Shown piece after piece: positions 44,291 to 56,600 of a stretch of 64,000 nt of DNA (positions are counted from its first letter, which is position 1; each line of letters starts with the position of its first letter). The stretch is taken from positions 4,164,685 to 4,228,684 of the forward strand of contig CP099848.1 in assembly GCA_030062745.1 (NCBI GenBank), in the 5' to 3' direction. This stretch comes from Capitulum mitella (taxonomy: Eukaryota; Arthropoda; Thecostraca; Pollicipedomorpha; Pollicipedidae). Both the position numbers and the translations under genes were made by a program. The notes beneath the pieces were generated by a model. It had not been told where the DNA came from, ran no database searches, and saw only the letters and a program-made list of their open reading frames with translations.

Positions 44291-45860
44291 ATTACAATCA
44301 GACGGTCGCCCAGCTTGGGCTACAGAGGCCCCAGAGGAAGCCCATGGAGGTCCCCTTCTTCCGATGAGGCGATAAGATTGCTAATGTTTCCTGTGGATGG
44401 ATGCAAGCCTATTAAAAGTGACGCCGCGCAGAGATTCGAAACTTGGGCTAACTTTTCATGCACCATTTGTGCATCTGCAGATTTTTAGACTCATGGTCAC
44501 TCCAGGTTATGGACTATGGTCAAGCAAGACCATGTCCGAAACAATGAAAGTGCCGTAACATATTTCAAAACCTATCGATTTACATGAGATCATATTCATA
44601 GAATATGACAAATGGAACGATTGCGCTATCTCGAATGTTTCGGAAATGACCAGGTCACTGACCTTAGGTCAGCTGGCCTTTCGGCGTTTTTGCGTTTGCC
44701 ATTGATATTGTTGGACTAGTTCGACAGCCTTGAAATTTCAATATACATCCTGGCCTCGTGCTTCTAACGTTATTTTCGCGCATAACTGTACCCTTTGACT
44801 CGTGACTTGGGTTTAGGTCATGCTCCATACCGAGTTTTCACACCCGCAACCGAGCATGGTTCTTTCGTTTACAGTCTTGGAATGTTTATTGGTAGTCCTA
44901 TGCCCTTAGGAAGCACTATTATAAGATAAAAACCTACTTGCCAATGGTAACCCAATCCCATTTGACCCAGACTGGTCTGATTTGGCCTTTTGAAATATTA
45001 TGCTTGTTTCCATTGCGAGCAACCTTTGTATGTTTGCTAAGAACTATGCCCATCCTTTCCTTCTATATCCGTTGTACTGCCTCAGTCTTCTTTTTTTATT
45101 GGTTAAATAAAAACCTTGACGTCGCGAAAATAACTTCCCGCAAGATATTAAGCTTTTGCATTGCAGCCGTGTCCGTCGTCCGGCATCTAAGTCTTAAATA
45201 AAAATAGTTTGGGGTACGGGATTTATGATATACAAGGAATACGACAACATCTGATGTTATAGAATTCTATTCTGTACCGTGTTCGATCATTGATGACGTG
45301 ACAACTCAAACAACGGACACCAGAAACGTCCGATGTATAGAGGTCAATGTCTTGACGTAGGTTGACCTTGTTTGACTTAAATATGCCAGTTGCTGACTTC
45401 ATATACATGCCAGACATATTGTTAGTGAATTCTAGCAAACACACATACTTAAACATTCAGAAAAACGAGACTCCTGTTTTTGCAAAAAAGACTTTGTTTT
45501 GTCTCCAAGTGTTATTTTCCGCCCACATATCTAAATCGGGTCTTCTTTTTACAGTTAAACCTTTGAAATCAGGTACAAACTTTGGTTATCAGAGTTTTCT
45601 GGCGAAAATGTCAACAGGGTAATTTTACTTAAGACGACTTCTGGTGACTTTAACAATGACTTCATTAAAAAAATGCGGGTGCGTTCTTTTATTTTCGCCA
45701 AGGCATTTACAACAGTGCTTTTAGAGTTCTTCGGTTTGACATATAGTTCTCGAGATTTTGGGAACCTCATGACCCCCACCCCCGCCTGGCAAAGGTGGAT
45801 CCGGAGACCGGCCCGACCTCCGAGTTAGGAGGCCCATTTCAGAGAAGGCTCCCTCGAGAT
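44291..45860. other. Half-site-rich tract, no gene recognised
   Basis: TGACCAGGTCACTGACCTTAGGTCA at 44648-44672 and similar. AGTTCTCGAGATTTTGGGAA at 45741-45760 beside GACCCCCACCCCCGCC looks like the inside of a transposon right end, but no TTAA pair is found. Confidence 0.35.
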
Positions 45861-46778
45861 TCGCGCCTACCTTGATGAAATTCCGGATACGTCGATGCCA
45901 GCCCCAGGTGCGAACACTGAGTTGGGAGCTTTCTTCGGCGGTTATCGCCCTCTCTCGCTCAGGCAGAACTCAATCGTTCTTCAGGTTTCAGTAGGCGATG
46001 CTACAGATCTATTCAGTGCAGCGCCGTCACTCTCTTCCAGTGAGTATGAAATCCAAAACAGAGGTTAAAATGATAAACGGATCAAAAATAGTGCAGGAGG
46101 GATTAACATAATGACACGTAAATGCAGACTCTCGAAGCCTTTGAAAAAGAAACATTCTGGATGGCTGTCTACCCTCGCCCCTCCAGACGGGTCAGCTGAC
46201 CGGCATTAGCTGGTCCTTTGACCGGCCTTCGACCGCTCGGACCTCGCTGTCTTCCGAAGGCCGCGGACTTTCCTTTGGATCACGGGTCCCGTGTCCGCTG
46301 CGTGGCTTGTCTCTCCGATTCCCTCCCGATCCCGACTCCGAGTCCTGACCCGATTCCACATCCCGAACAAGAGATTTGTGGTGTTAACGGTCTTCGGACT
46401 GTTGCCATCGTCAAAAGTGCCCTTTGTTGCCCTTCGTGCTCTGGCCAGTGGGATTCCAGACCTTTGTCGTGGGTACCCGACACGACATCCAGTACGTGTC
46501 GGGTACAGGATGCTGGGTCGCCTTATGAAAGGTCTGTGGTGACAGCTCGCAGCACAACGTTGCACAGATCGAGATTGAACGGCGTCGAAATTCAGAAATC
46601 ACGAATGTCGGGAAGCCTTCCTTGTCACAGACACTCTTTCAGGCTATATTAAGGTTTGTCCTCACTCCAGGCCAACTTGAAGGATAACAAATCTGGATAC
46701 ATAACAATATCCTAGAAGTGGCGTACAATCTGCCTTTACCAGCACATCGGAACACTAAAGGAACAATGACGTGTGACG
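45861..46778. other. No gene recognised
   Basis: A 144-codon frame (46218-46652, +) has Cys and Pro-rich stretches but nothing I recognise. Confidence 0.35.
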
Positions 46779-47090
46779 TGCAACTGCATTGCGGTGTTCG
46801 TGCAGTGTTGCAGTATTTTACAATATGGGGACTTAGAGATCTCCAATGGAGTTTGAACTCGCGAGCATGCTGGCCATGTCCGTTTGGCGCTCCGGCAGAC
46901 CGCTGCTGAAATATCAGCCCTTGCAGCATTGTGCAACAACAACAAGGGTGAAATTGATGCGCGAGGCCGCCAGCACGCATTTAACGGGCAAGACCAGCAT
47001 GATCGCGAGGACGAACTCCACCAGAAAACCTCAAAATCCCCATATTGCAAAATATTGCAACATTGCACCAACACTGCAGTGCAATTCCAC
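46779..47090. repeat. Diverged ~310-bp inverted repeat
   Basis: Left arm about 46779-46905, right arm about 46965-47090, with matching blocks such as AATATGGGGA(C/T)TT, GGAGTT(T/C)G, CGCGA(G/T)CATGCTGG and (G/C)TGTTG(C/G)(A/T)(G/A)TGTTGCA on opposite strands. The central ~60 bp is unpaired. Probably an old foldback element. Confidence 0.7.
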
Positions 47091-47307
47091 GTTCATCCAA
47101 GTCCCATGTGCTGCATCAGCACACAATAAATGGCATTCGTGCCAGAAATCCCAGGAGACCTTCAAATCCTTTTGCCGCCAACACCAAAGCTTTAACGGTG
47201 CGGGCACGTGGTCTCATGAAAGTGGCTGAACATTCGTGGATCTCAAAGCATGCAGCGCTCGTGCGTTATTCAGTATGATCGTAGTACTATTACAGCATGA
47301 AAGGCAC
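47091..47307. other. No gene recognised
   Basis: Unique spacer. Confidence 0.4.
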
Positions 47308-47586
47308 CTAGCCAGGATTTTCATGGGGGAGGAGGGGGGAGGGCGATGTCGAATTTTGTCATATGCCACTGGCATGTGACGAAATTTATAGGAAAAGCTA
47401 CAATTTTATGCAACTGACCTCATACCTAACTCAAAAGAAAGACATACTTTTACTTTTGAACGTGTATATGGCTATCATTCTGTACTCCTGCGAAATCGCT
47501 AAATATCTAGTATAGACCTGTTGGCTCAGGAAGAGTGAGCGGGCATGGCCCCAATGTCCCCCCTCCCCTCGCTACGTCCATGCATC
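47308..47586. mobile_element. Possible small MITE with G-rich and C-rich ends
   Basis: Begins CCTAGCCAGGATTTTCATGG then GGGAGGAGGGGGGAGGG and ends CCCCCCTCCCCTCGCTACGT-CC. G-rich left and C-rich right arms could pair. Ends resemble dispersed DNA elements seen in many animal genomes, but target duplication is unclear. Confidence 0.4.
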
Positions 47587-48559
47587 ATAACGAAATGACC
47601 CTCAGACAACCGATCAACAGCTTTCGCTGCAAAATGGTACCGAATATGATTTAGAGACTGCGTACAATATGTAAGATTAGATACAGATAAGATAAGGTAT
47701 ACAAAATCTGAAATACATGGCTACATCTTTACCTTTCAGATCTTCTAGCCGCAGATCACTCGAAAGTGGAGGATGGCATTTCGCAATAGCCCGCGAATTT
47801 ACATGTTCAGCCGAGCTTAGCCCCATTGACTTAATAGTAGGCGGATTTTGACACCATGGTCTATTTTCGCGATATCTTAAAACCGAACAAAGGCACCGAG
47901 CTGAAACTTTCAGTGCCCTTTCATATGTCAAATTTGCATGCTTGCATACACAAGTTGTTATCAAGATCATACAAACTGATATCAAAAGGACATAATACTT
48001 CGTTTACGTAAACTTCGTGGACGTAAACTTCGTTTACTATTGTGTTTATATAGCTGGAATCCATTTTCTTGCGTATGCATTTGAGCTGCAAAATGGCGAT
48101 ATGCCGTCGTGCTATTTTTGTGTCATGCTAGGTCAACGTAAATCTTCACCTAGTATTAAGCTGCCAGAGGCCACTTTTGTAAGTCACATGTTTACGCTCG
48201 TATGATAATGCCATCATCACCTTTGCCTGTGGCCATATTCCCCACGAAACACGCATAGGTTTAGGGCTTGAGGTCAAATGTCACAGTCAATGGCGAGTTA
48301 ATATCTCAAACAGTCAAGAATGTACGCCATTTATAGTACGCAAGGAAACAGAAGATCTTCGCGAAAAACACGGGGACAAATGAACAGTTTCAGACACTGC
48401 TTTGGTTCAGACACCTGCGACAAAATAACCTCCAACCGTAGCCAGGTAGTCGAATCTGTTCCATCTGGGATACGATCAAAATTTCTGAGCGAAAAAAAAT
48501 GCGTAACGGCATTGTCACACCAGGGAGCACTTCGAGGCCAATTTACGAGCGCAGCCAGT
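47587..48559. other. No gene recognised
   Basis: AT-rich; nothing recognisable. Confidence 0.4.
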
Positions 48560-49060
48560 TCATAAACCACGCTGAACAGTTTGACACGCGCGACCCCGCG
48601 CCACCTCAGATCTGCCTCTGCCTCCGGCCGGGGACGGGGAAGGACAGGAGGCGCGAGCTCTGCCGTCCGGTCGCGTCCCGGCTCACCGTCCGGCGGCCAC
48701 CGTCGCGGCGTCGCGGCCGCCTGACCTGTCCGCAGTCGGCCGCCCCACAGCACCGGCCGGCCGGCCGACCACTGACTGCAGAGCGGCGCCCGCCGAGTCG
48801 CCGCGGCTGAGCCGGGCCGGCGCGCAACAGGTCGGCCCGGCGGCGGCGGCCGGGATCGATGGCGGCAGATTCTGCCGCGCTCTGCCCGGCAGGCGCCCGA
48901 CAGACTGCGGCTCGCCGGCGCTCATCGCCGCTCAGCCGGCGAGCACCTGCCGCGGATCAACCCCGCTGGACGCCGACGGTGAGCCCGTGCTCGTCAGCCG
49001 GCCACAAGGTGTCGCTCACTGGGTGTACCGAAGACGGGGCAGCTGGGGCTGTCAGTGGTG
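48560..49060. other. CpG island, possible promoter and first exon
   Basis: Very CpG-rich. An ATG at 48859 (GGGATCGATGG) opens about 40 codons of Ala/Arg-rich sequence to a possible donor ACGCCGACG/GTGAGC at about 48978. Equally consistent with non-coding island sequence. Confidence 0.35.
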
Positions 49061-50269
49061 GACAGTGTCGTTTGTTCACCACGTCACGGATCGAGGAAAA
49101 GGTCATGGCCGATCTTGGAGCTGGCATGCCGCACATTTAATGATGCTTCAAATATGGTTGAAAATCGAGCGTGTTTATTGATATGTAGATCCATGATTGC
49201 CGCCTGCTGTGAGACATCTAGGAAATCTACGGAGGAAAATTTTAATTTGTCACAGCAGTTTCAGCACAGTGCTGAGCTGAACTTTGAATAGCGTAGTATG
49301 CAGCATAGTTACCAAGGCAATGATAAGCTCAAACGGAACTGAACGCCAAGCTTATATACATTTAAGGAATGGAAAATACAAGTAGAGAGTAAAGGAATTC
49401 ACGGTAAGCTCACATAAGGTCCCGATATTATTTTTCGTTATTATACCGTCTCGGCTTCCATCATGTTTATAGTCTGGGCAGATCCAGCGGCCCTTGCTTT
49501 CAAGCCTTCTGCGAGAAGAGCTTGCAGACAGCGTATTCCGCACAGATCAAGCAAAGCTGGCGTGCATCCTCGTGGGGAAGGCTGTACAGATCAATAGGCT
49601 CGTTTTCTTCTTCGATGAGCTTTATCGCCGCAGGACATATGTATGCGTCTATCAGCCATGCTACCGTGTATACACAGAAATAAACAGCATTCCTCTATGG
49701 ATTCATGGATATGGATATGGATATGGATGGATATGGATATGGATATGGATCATATGGATTCGTCGTGAGATACGGTACGAATGACAAGTATATGATGGGG
49801 AGTCATGCCATGACCTCATCTGTCTTTGCTGTCTAGGCATAGTTGGTTATTTAAGTTAACCGGCGGACTCTCACAAAGAACATGGGCCTTCAGGATAGTT
49901 TACTGGTTTCGACGTTTAAAACCTTACTTCGCACGCGCCAACTGCGCAACGCACAGCCGTCCGCCGAGCGGCAATGGACAGGGCTGTGGCGTCACCGCAC
50001 TGCTCGAGGTTGTGAGTCACTTCAGACTGGAGCCAGTTAGCGTCGAGGGCAATTGGCTGCCATCTGAGAGAGTCGCATCGGTCGTTAGTTCTGGATTTAC
50101 TCCCGTCTGCCGGGCGCCTAGTTATGTACTCGTACCTATCTACCGCGTAAGAGCTGGTGGTCACGTGGCTGAAATAAGCAAATTGCTTAAACGTTCAACT
50201 GGATAACGACAACAGTTCCTACAGGAGTGCGCGGGCGACGTTAGGCTGTTTGAGGTACTCGAAATAAGC
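49061..50269. other. No gene recognised; (ATGGAT)n at 49705-49750
   Basis: Hexanucleotide microsatellite GGATAT/ATGGAT at 49705-49750. A 126-codon frame at 49826-50206 (+) has no domain I recognise. Confidence 0.5.
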
Positions 50270-51960
50270 TCACGTGTCCTGACTTGTGAAATGCCTGAGC
50301 TGCACTCCAGAGGCAGTGTTCCACTGGTGTGACCGGGCTCCGGTTTTGAGGTGTTTCCATCGGCTGGCTGAGCTCCCGCTGAGACGCTCCAATGCTGCGG
50401 CCGAGCCGTGCTCCTGCTGAGTGTTCCAGTGTTGTGGCGCCGCTGTGTTCCCGCAGCGTTGTTTCAGTTGGCATGCTGAGCTGTGCCCCTGTCGAAAACC
50501 GCCGTGGTGTGGCGGAGCTCAGTTACAGTGTTCCTGTGGTTCGTGTGAAGTGCGCTACCGCTGCGGTGCTGAGGCCGTGCGACTGAACCCCGGCCAGGTG
50601 TCCCCGAGGTGGTTGGCAGATCACGGATGCGTCACGCGCCATGGACTGTCGCAGCCACGGGAGAGACCTGTTGAGGTGGGCATTACCAGAGGCGGCCGAA
50701 ATACGAAGGCCTGGAATAAAGCGGTTCGTGTATGGCGCCCAAAAGCTGAGACGTCCTACATGTAAGGTGCTCCGGCAGTGTGGCCAGACGCAATAACGCT
50801 GAAGCGTTATTACGGCTGGCGGCTCAGATGCGCTGTTGCTGAGGCGTTCCAGTGATGCGGTTCAGACGCGCCGTGGTCAGTGTGCTCCGGCGACGCGTCC
50901 GAACGGCCTTGAAGACTACCCGCGGCGGCACGTCCGCGATAAAGTCAAGCGCGGGCCGCCCTGACCGTGCTGCCGACTCGTCGCGTCGTATCGGAGCCCG
51001 CAGCCGGCGCCGGGGGCGCGCCGGGCGGCGACGCCTCCCACCGCCGGCTGCTGGGCGCCAGATACCTCTGATGAGCTGCGGACCTCGCTGATGAAGTGCG
51101 GGCCGAGCGCTCCGCTCCGCAGCCGTTCCGTTGATGCATGGCGGCAATAACGCACCGTTCGCCGGCCGGCCCGCGGCAGTTCGCGGAACGTCGGGCACCG
51201 CGTCCCGGAGACCAAACATTAAAGCACCGAGCGGTACGCCCGCGCTCGTCGACGGCCTTAGAGCTCAGCGCGTGGTCTTCGGAATAAAGCGCTTCGGAAG
51301 CCACAGTCAAGAGGTGGTTCTTCACTTAACCTTAGGCGCTTACGGAAGACCGAGCGCGAGAAACGGACTGTTCGGGCGCTGCCCGTCAGAGGCGGGTGAT
51401 GGAGCCTCCGGCTGCGGTACGGGAGGGGGGGGGGGGAGAAGCGGACGGTCCGGACCAGCCACTGACCTTGTGGGCGGGCAGGCGGCCGGCCCTGTCGTAG
51501 GATCCCTCGTCCTGTCGCACCACTGTGCAGGCCATGCGGACCGGTGACACCGCCCCACTGCGCAGCACACCGGGGCTCAGCCCTCGCGGCACCTGCAGCA
51601 CTATCCGGCCCAGTGGGCACCCGCGCCACTCACCTCCCCCTGAGGGCACCCGAAACTCTCACTCCACGACCTCGGTCAGAGCTGGCGGACGGCTCTCCGC
51701 GCACCTGACGGGCCCCAGCCAGGACGGCGCCACGCCACAGCCTTAGCCGGATGATCCCCACGCCGCGGCGGTCCCCAGGGCGACACCCTCGGCACGGCTC
51801 GGGCGGCCGCCGGCGCCCCCGCCGCGGGCGGAGTGGGGTCGCTTTGTGTCCGGCGGCGCGTTATTGGCCGCCGCGCTAATTCTCCGCCGACCGCCGCCGG
51901 CCCGCGTCCAGACGCCAAACGACCGGCCCGGCTGCCAATCGCCGCCGCCGTCCGCCTCTA
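50270..51960. other. Long CpG-rich region with decayed GTTCCAGTGNTG-type repeats
   Basis: Imperfect recurrences of (G)CTCC(A/G)(A/G)TG(C/T)TG and GAG(C/G)(T/C)GTG between 50290 and 50930, then dense CpG to 51960 with a G-tract at 51424-51437. Many overlapping open frames, none convincing. Confidence 0.45.
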
Positions 51961-51977
51961 GCGCGTCTCGTTCCCGT

Positions 51978-52165
51978 CACCAGCTGACTGCAGGAGCGCA
52001 CTTTGCGCCGTCAGTAGCTGACTGTAAGAGTAAACCTAGTCTCCCAACAACAGCTGACTGTAAGAGTAAACCAAGTTCCCCATCAACAGCTGACTGTAAG
52101 GGCACACCGTGCTGTCCGTCAGCCAATGACCGGAACGTCTTGTTTCCCGTCGGCCGCTAACCGGA
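51978..52165. repeat. ~36-bp tandem repeat, about 5 units
   Basis: AGCTGACTGTAAGAGTAAAC recurs at about 51982, 52016, 52051 and 52087, with a decayed last unit. Period 34-36 bp. Confidence 0.85.
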
Positions 52166-52681
52166 AACAATCCTTGTTCTTCATGAGCAGGCAAACTGGA
52201 AGGGGGAATCACTTTTGTAACCCCACTTTTTTCTTGAAAATATCGGTAACGGATCGGAGGTGGCCGCTGCGGGGTTGTGACATTTATAATAACTGAAAAA
52301 CTCGTTGACTGACGTAAAGAAATCGGAAATCTTCCGGAAATTTCTCGAATTTTGAAGCATTTCAGGTTAAACGAACCTGACGAAAGGAACGGCTGTCGCA
52401 GACAAATGGGAGTTTTGCGGGAGGTCAAGCGTTCTACGCAAGACTGTCATTTGAACATTATCAGCCGGCACTATTCGGAGATGACTAGGGATGGTGCACG
52501 TACCAAAAAAGCCAGGGTCAGTGAAGGTCAGGGTCATTGAGGGTCAAGGTCGACAACTTGTGACCTGATGTAGATTTGTTTTGCAACATGCCGATTTGTA
52601 TAAAATATGTGTTGAAAGAGCCTAGTAAACACGTGTTTGCGACCTTGAACCTAATGACCCTTACCTTCACTGACCCTGACT

Positions 52682-52686
52682 TATAT

Positions 52687-52723
<37 letters not shown>
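52682..52723. repeat. (TA)n microsatellite
   Basis: Nearly pure TA run inside R3 copy b. Confidence 0.95.
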
Positions 52724-52725
<2 letters not shown>

Positions 52726-52802
52726 ATTTTACTGCTTTTGTCTTTCGAAATAGTTAAGTTCATTATTATTCATCATTATTAAGTTCGTCATTATCAGCTT
52801 CG

Positions 52803-52805
<3 letters not shown>

Positions 52806-52872
<67 letters not shown>
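52806..52872. repeat. (TA)n microsatellite, ~33 units
   Basis: Pure TA run inside R3 copy b. Confidence 0.95.
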
Positions 52873-52875
<3 letters not shown>

Positions 52876-53558
52876 TATATGTATATATGCATCATCTTTA
52901 GGTTTTACAGCAATCAAAACATGTAACTGGGTTTATTATAACGAAAGAACTTTAGTGCAAATGGTTTGCACAGAACTTACTTTGGGTTAAAAACTTGATC
53001 CAAGGTCAATGACCTCTCTTCACTTCATCTGACGTTTCGGAGGTCAGTGCACGCTGAAAATGACTAAATGGACCGATGTTAACTATCTTCACTGAAAATG
53101 CGCTAATTAATGCGTTTAGCGTCCTTATTTACATTCAAGCTGCACTAGTACCCCGTGTTGCTCGAAAATTGGTTTGCTAAAAATGAAAAATGACGTCATG
53201 GATCAAAGACCTGACATGACCTAGATATGAAATCTTCACTCAAGATGCCAAATGAATGGAAATTGTATTGCACGTTTTAGCGCTCTAAAGCACACTATTT
53301 TCTCGTCTCGTTCAAAAAGCTGAACGGAGTGACCTGTACGGGCCAAGAGTGTCCAAAGTTGGCCTTTGCGACCTCATTTGACCTTAGACATACTAACCTA
53401 GGGTCATGAAAACTGCACATGGTGTAACTCTTCAGGACCCTATCCTACTCTTAAAATTTCGTGCTTCTAGCTCTTTCCATTTTTGAGATCGGAGGGGCAC
53501 AAAAGTGCCCCCTTCCAGTTCACGTTAGCGCGAAACCTCCTTCCACTGCGCGAGTTAA

Positions 53559-55340
53559 TAGCTGGTCAAGAGCACACCTTTTTCCGTATGAGCAGATGAG
53601 CAGGAAAACATGTTGCTCCTGTTTACAGCTGGCGAGAGGATCACACCATGCTCGCTCTCAATTGTTGGCGAGAAGAATGCACTTTTCACTCTCACTGGGT
53701 TAGCAGGGCGTCTTACATCTTGTTTGCAATCCCTCAGTAGGCAATCAGGAGAACTCGGTTGCTCCGAACTTTCAAGACATCACAGCTCCCGCGTCCCGGT
53801 TACTTGTTCCGCAGTACTTGGCGATAGACATACTGGTGGTGTATGTACAGTGCGCACACGTCTGTACTGGTGTCGCGGGGACAAAGAGGTGCATTACTGC
53901 CTACTCTGAAAAGAAATGCGATAAAATATGCGCTTCTAGCCGAGTCAGGACTCATTAAATAGTATCAGGCTAGCGGAGAATGCTGGCCTGCGACCAGTTT
54001 ATTTCCACTAGAAATCGTTTGCTTTGCTCACTGGGCGTGACCGGATTTGTCATGCTGTTTGCGATAAGAGCCAATTACCCGGCAGTTTTAGAAATATGCA
54101 ACATTTCAGGACAGCACGTCCTGTTCCAACTTTGTTCACGTCCGTTCATGCGCCGGTTCTGATAGCACCGATAACTGCGCACCGATTCTGGTAACATTAA
54201 CTCGCCTGCCAATTTACCTGTATCGTGCTTCCATGGAAGGAGGGGTAGTGTTGTCTGCGATGTGCAGAATTTGACTAAGACATACCCTGTTGGTGTCTTA
54301 GGCCTGCTTCTAACGTGCATTATCGATAGGCCACAAAAAACTTCTACGATCTATGAATTTTGTAAGGCATAGCCAATTAGGATTTCACCGGCAAAAGATC
54401 GTTGCGAGCAGGACCTTAGGCTGAGTGAGTCTTACTTCAACAAGTAGAAAAAAATAACTGTTGACCCAACCCGACCCATCCGTTGCGTTTTCTGAAGGCC
54501 AACAACTTTGCAACCATCAGGTATCAAATTGAAATGCCATGTCGTTTATTTGCAATGCGTTCACTTGCAAGTTTAGTTTCATAAGGATGCACGACGTATT
54601 CTTAAACGTTAAAAAAAGCAAACTTCTCTTCTTGTTAGAGGATAACTCAGTTCCAGCGGCCACGAGGGAGTTTCCAAAGATACACAAACAGATGGTACCC
54701 ATGCGTCCAACCACTTGTTTTTTGGGTTGGGTTGTCACCGATCCTGGAATCATTCCACTGATGGTTCCAGGACCGGGAGCGCATCTCACCGACTGGCTGA
54801 ACGACTGGATGAGCCTTCATCAGCCAGTCTGGGGACATCTGTGGGAGGCATCTAAAAAACCTGGAGATCCACTCCGTAGAGTAAAAGACTCATATGATAC
54901 ATACGGACACTCATAATCGCCTAGCAGATTGGATCACAGTCATTTTACATGGTGGCTTGAATGAAAGAAGTAGGAGAGCCGTACAGACTGCATGTATTAC
55001 AACGGAGCATCAAATAAACTTACCGAAATGCTTCTTTTTTCAAATCATCGATGTTAGTGGTGCAGATAATAAAGAGTGAATTTTAAAATTAGGATATTAA
55101 GTAGGTGACCGAGAAGGGAGGGGTGGAGTGAATGTGTGCAGCTGCGCGTGCCAAGCCTTGAATTATGCCAGACCTACTCATTTGTAATTTTCATGTCGAA
55201 GTGTAATGTTCTCCTCATGCCGTGATCACAGTTTTGCGCATCGAAAGACAAACTTAAAAATCAGGATTCCTGATGTAGGCAATAATAAAAACGGGACGGC
55301 GATTACTGCTGTTTTCTTTCAAAAAGTTTGGTTCATTTTG

Positions 55341-55342
<2 letters not shown>
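53559..55342. other. No gene recognised
   Basis: A 125-codon frame (54539-54916, +) with protein-like composition (K-I-H-K-Q-M-V-P, W-L-N-D-W-M) matches no family I recognise. The tail of minus-strand sequence opposite it is open too. Confidence 0.35.

Positions 55343-55385
<43 letters not shown>
55343..55385. repeat. (TA)n microsatellite
   Basis: Pure TA run of about 20 units. Confidence 0.95.
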
Positions 55386-55388
<3 letters not shown>

Positions 55389-55489
55389 TTGTTAAAAGCG
55401 ACTGCATTGCTAGCTTTAACCAGCTTTTTTATCGTTTTCTCAATGGAACAAACTATCGTCTTAAGATCGTCCGTTAATCGTGAAATCAG

Positions 55490-55930
55490 GGTCATAAGGC
55501 CACTCTTTTATTAACGTTTCGAAAAATCCATTTTCATCCTCAGAAAGCGGTTACAGCGACGCTACACTATGCGTTTGAACAAAATACATACAAGGCCATG
55601 CGTTTTAAATAAAATATAAAGATATTTTCATTCCTGACATTTCCTAACAGTGCAGAGTTCCACCAGCGGGCTAGTTCAAAGTCATAGCTATTCCTAAATG
55701 GTATGTCACTGGTTATTTCAAAGTTCCAGTGTCACGCACGACTTAATCTGGATGTTCAGTGTCGGTTTATATTTCTGCATTATAAAGGCCTCGTGCACGT
55801 AAAGATCTCGCGTATGCATGTGAGGTAGGACCTGCATCTCATTCTGACCTACATCTGACCTGCTCTGAAATAGGCACCTGACTGGTAATCTTAATCTGCG
55901 ATGTACCAACAAAATCTTTAACAAGCAGTA
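55490..55930 (-). pseudogene. Penelope-like element 3' end (GIY-YIG endonuclease tail)
   Basis: The minus-strand frame 55924-55718 reads L-P-H-M-H-T-R-D, then Y-V-H-E-A-F-I-M-Q-K-Y-K-P-T-L-N, matching the end of a GIY-YIG nuclease domain (the E-A-x-x-I and K-P-x-L-N features) as found at the C-terminus of Penelope-like reverse transcriptases. About 170 bp further down, the minus strand has CTGAGGATGAAAATGGATTT then CGAAACGTTAAT, a motif typical of Penelope 3' ends. The N-terminal GIY-YIG core and reverse transcriptase are missing, so this is a 5'-truncated copy. Confidence 0.6.
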
Positions 55931-56079
55931 TTATAACGGGGTAACTGGATGAGTTTGCGGGCAAAGATTTTGTTCATTTGACAACGAAATAGATGACTTT
56001 ACCGCGTTCAAAAATTCTGAAAACAGTATGTCTTCAGGTCCGAGGACTGTCAGGAATAGGCAAAATTCTGGCTTTGCCA
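55931..56079. other. No gene recognised
   Basis: Short unique stretch upstream of the Penelope remnant. Confidence 0.4.
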
Positions 56080-56600
56080 GCTGACCTAGGTCGTCGCCGT
56101 TCCTTTAGGGCCCCGGTTCCGGTGTTTTCCAGTTCCGGCGGAGGAGGATTCCGTCCTCCTCGTTCTTCCACCTCGGCTTCCGCTGCACCTACCTCGGTCT
56201 CGATCCCTCCGATCCTGGGGTCGGCGACCACCTGAAGCGCCGAGTCCTGCGGCGGCTGCCACGAACTGTCGCCCACGTACATGGCATTCGCGCGGCCGTG
56301 GCGCCAACAGCACAGCCGAGCCGCCTCAGGCTGAGCCGGGCCGGCTCGGGGAGCGCTCTGTCCGGGGACGGGGTCAGGCGCGGGCGCCAAGTGTCTCGCC
56401 GGAGCGGCTCTCCCTCGCGGACCGCGGCCTTTGTCACTGCACGGGCGGGCACGCGGCTGGTGCGGGGGCAGAGACGCGCGTCTGGTCAGCTCGCGTGAAG
56501 ACGCCGTGTCGCGGCGGCCAGGCCAGGGGTTACGGGGCGTTTGAGCGTCCCCCCGAAACGCCGGCCAATCCGCGCCGCTCGCACCGTGACGTCATCGATC
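56080..56600. other. CpG island
   Basis: Dense CpG, possible promoter. Open frames on both strands reflect composition; no first exon stands out. Confidence 0.5.

Larger units (their letters stand above)
52185..53554 (+). mobile_element. R3 family TTAA-flanked transposon, copy b
   Basis: Right TTAA at 53555-53558 with CCTTCCACTGCGCGAG end and palindrome GGGGCACAAAAGTGCCCCC. The left end is decayed (TTCATGAGCAGG then CAAACTGGAAGGGGG) but collinear with copy a. One ~152-bp internal unit remains. Two TA microsatellites (52682-52723; 52806-52872) are private to this copy. Confidence 0.78.
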
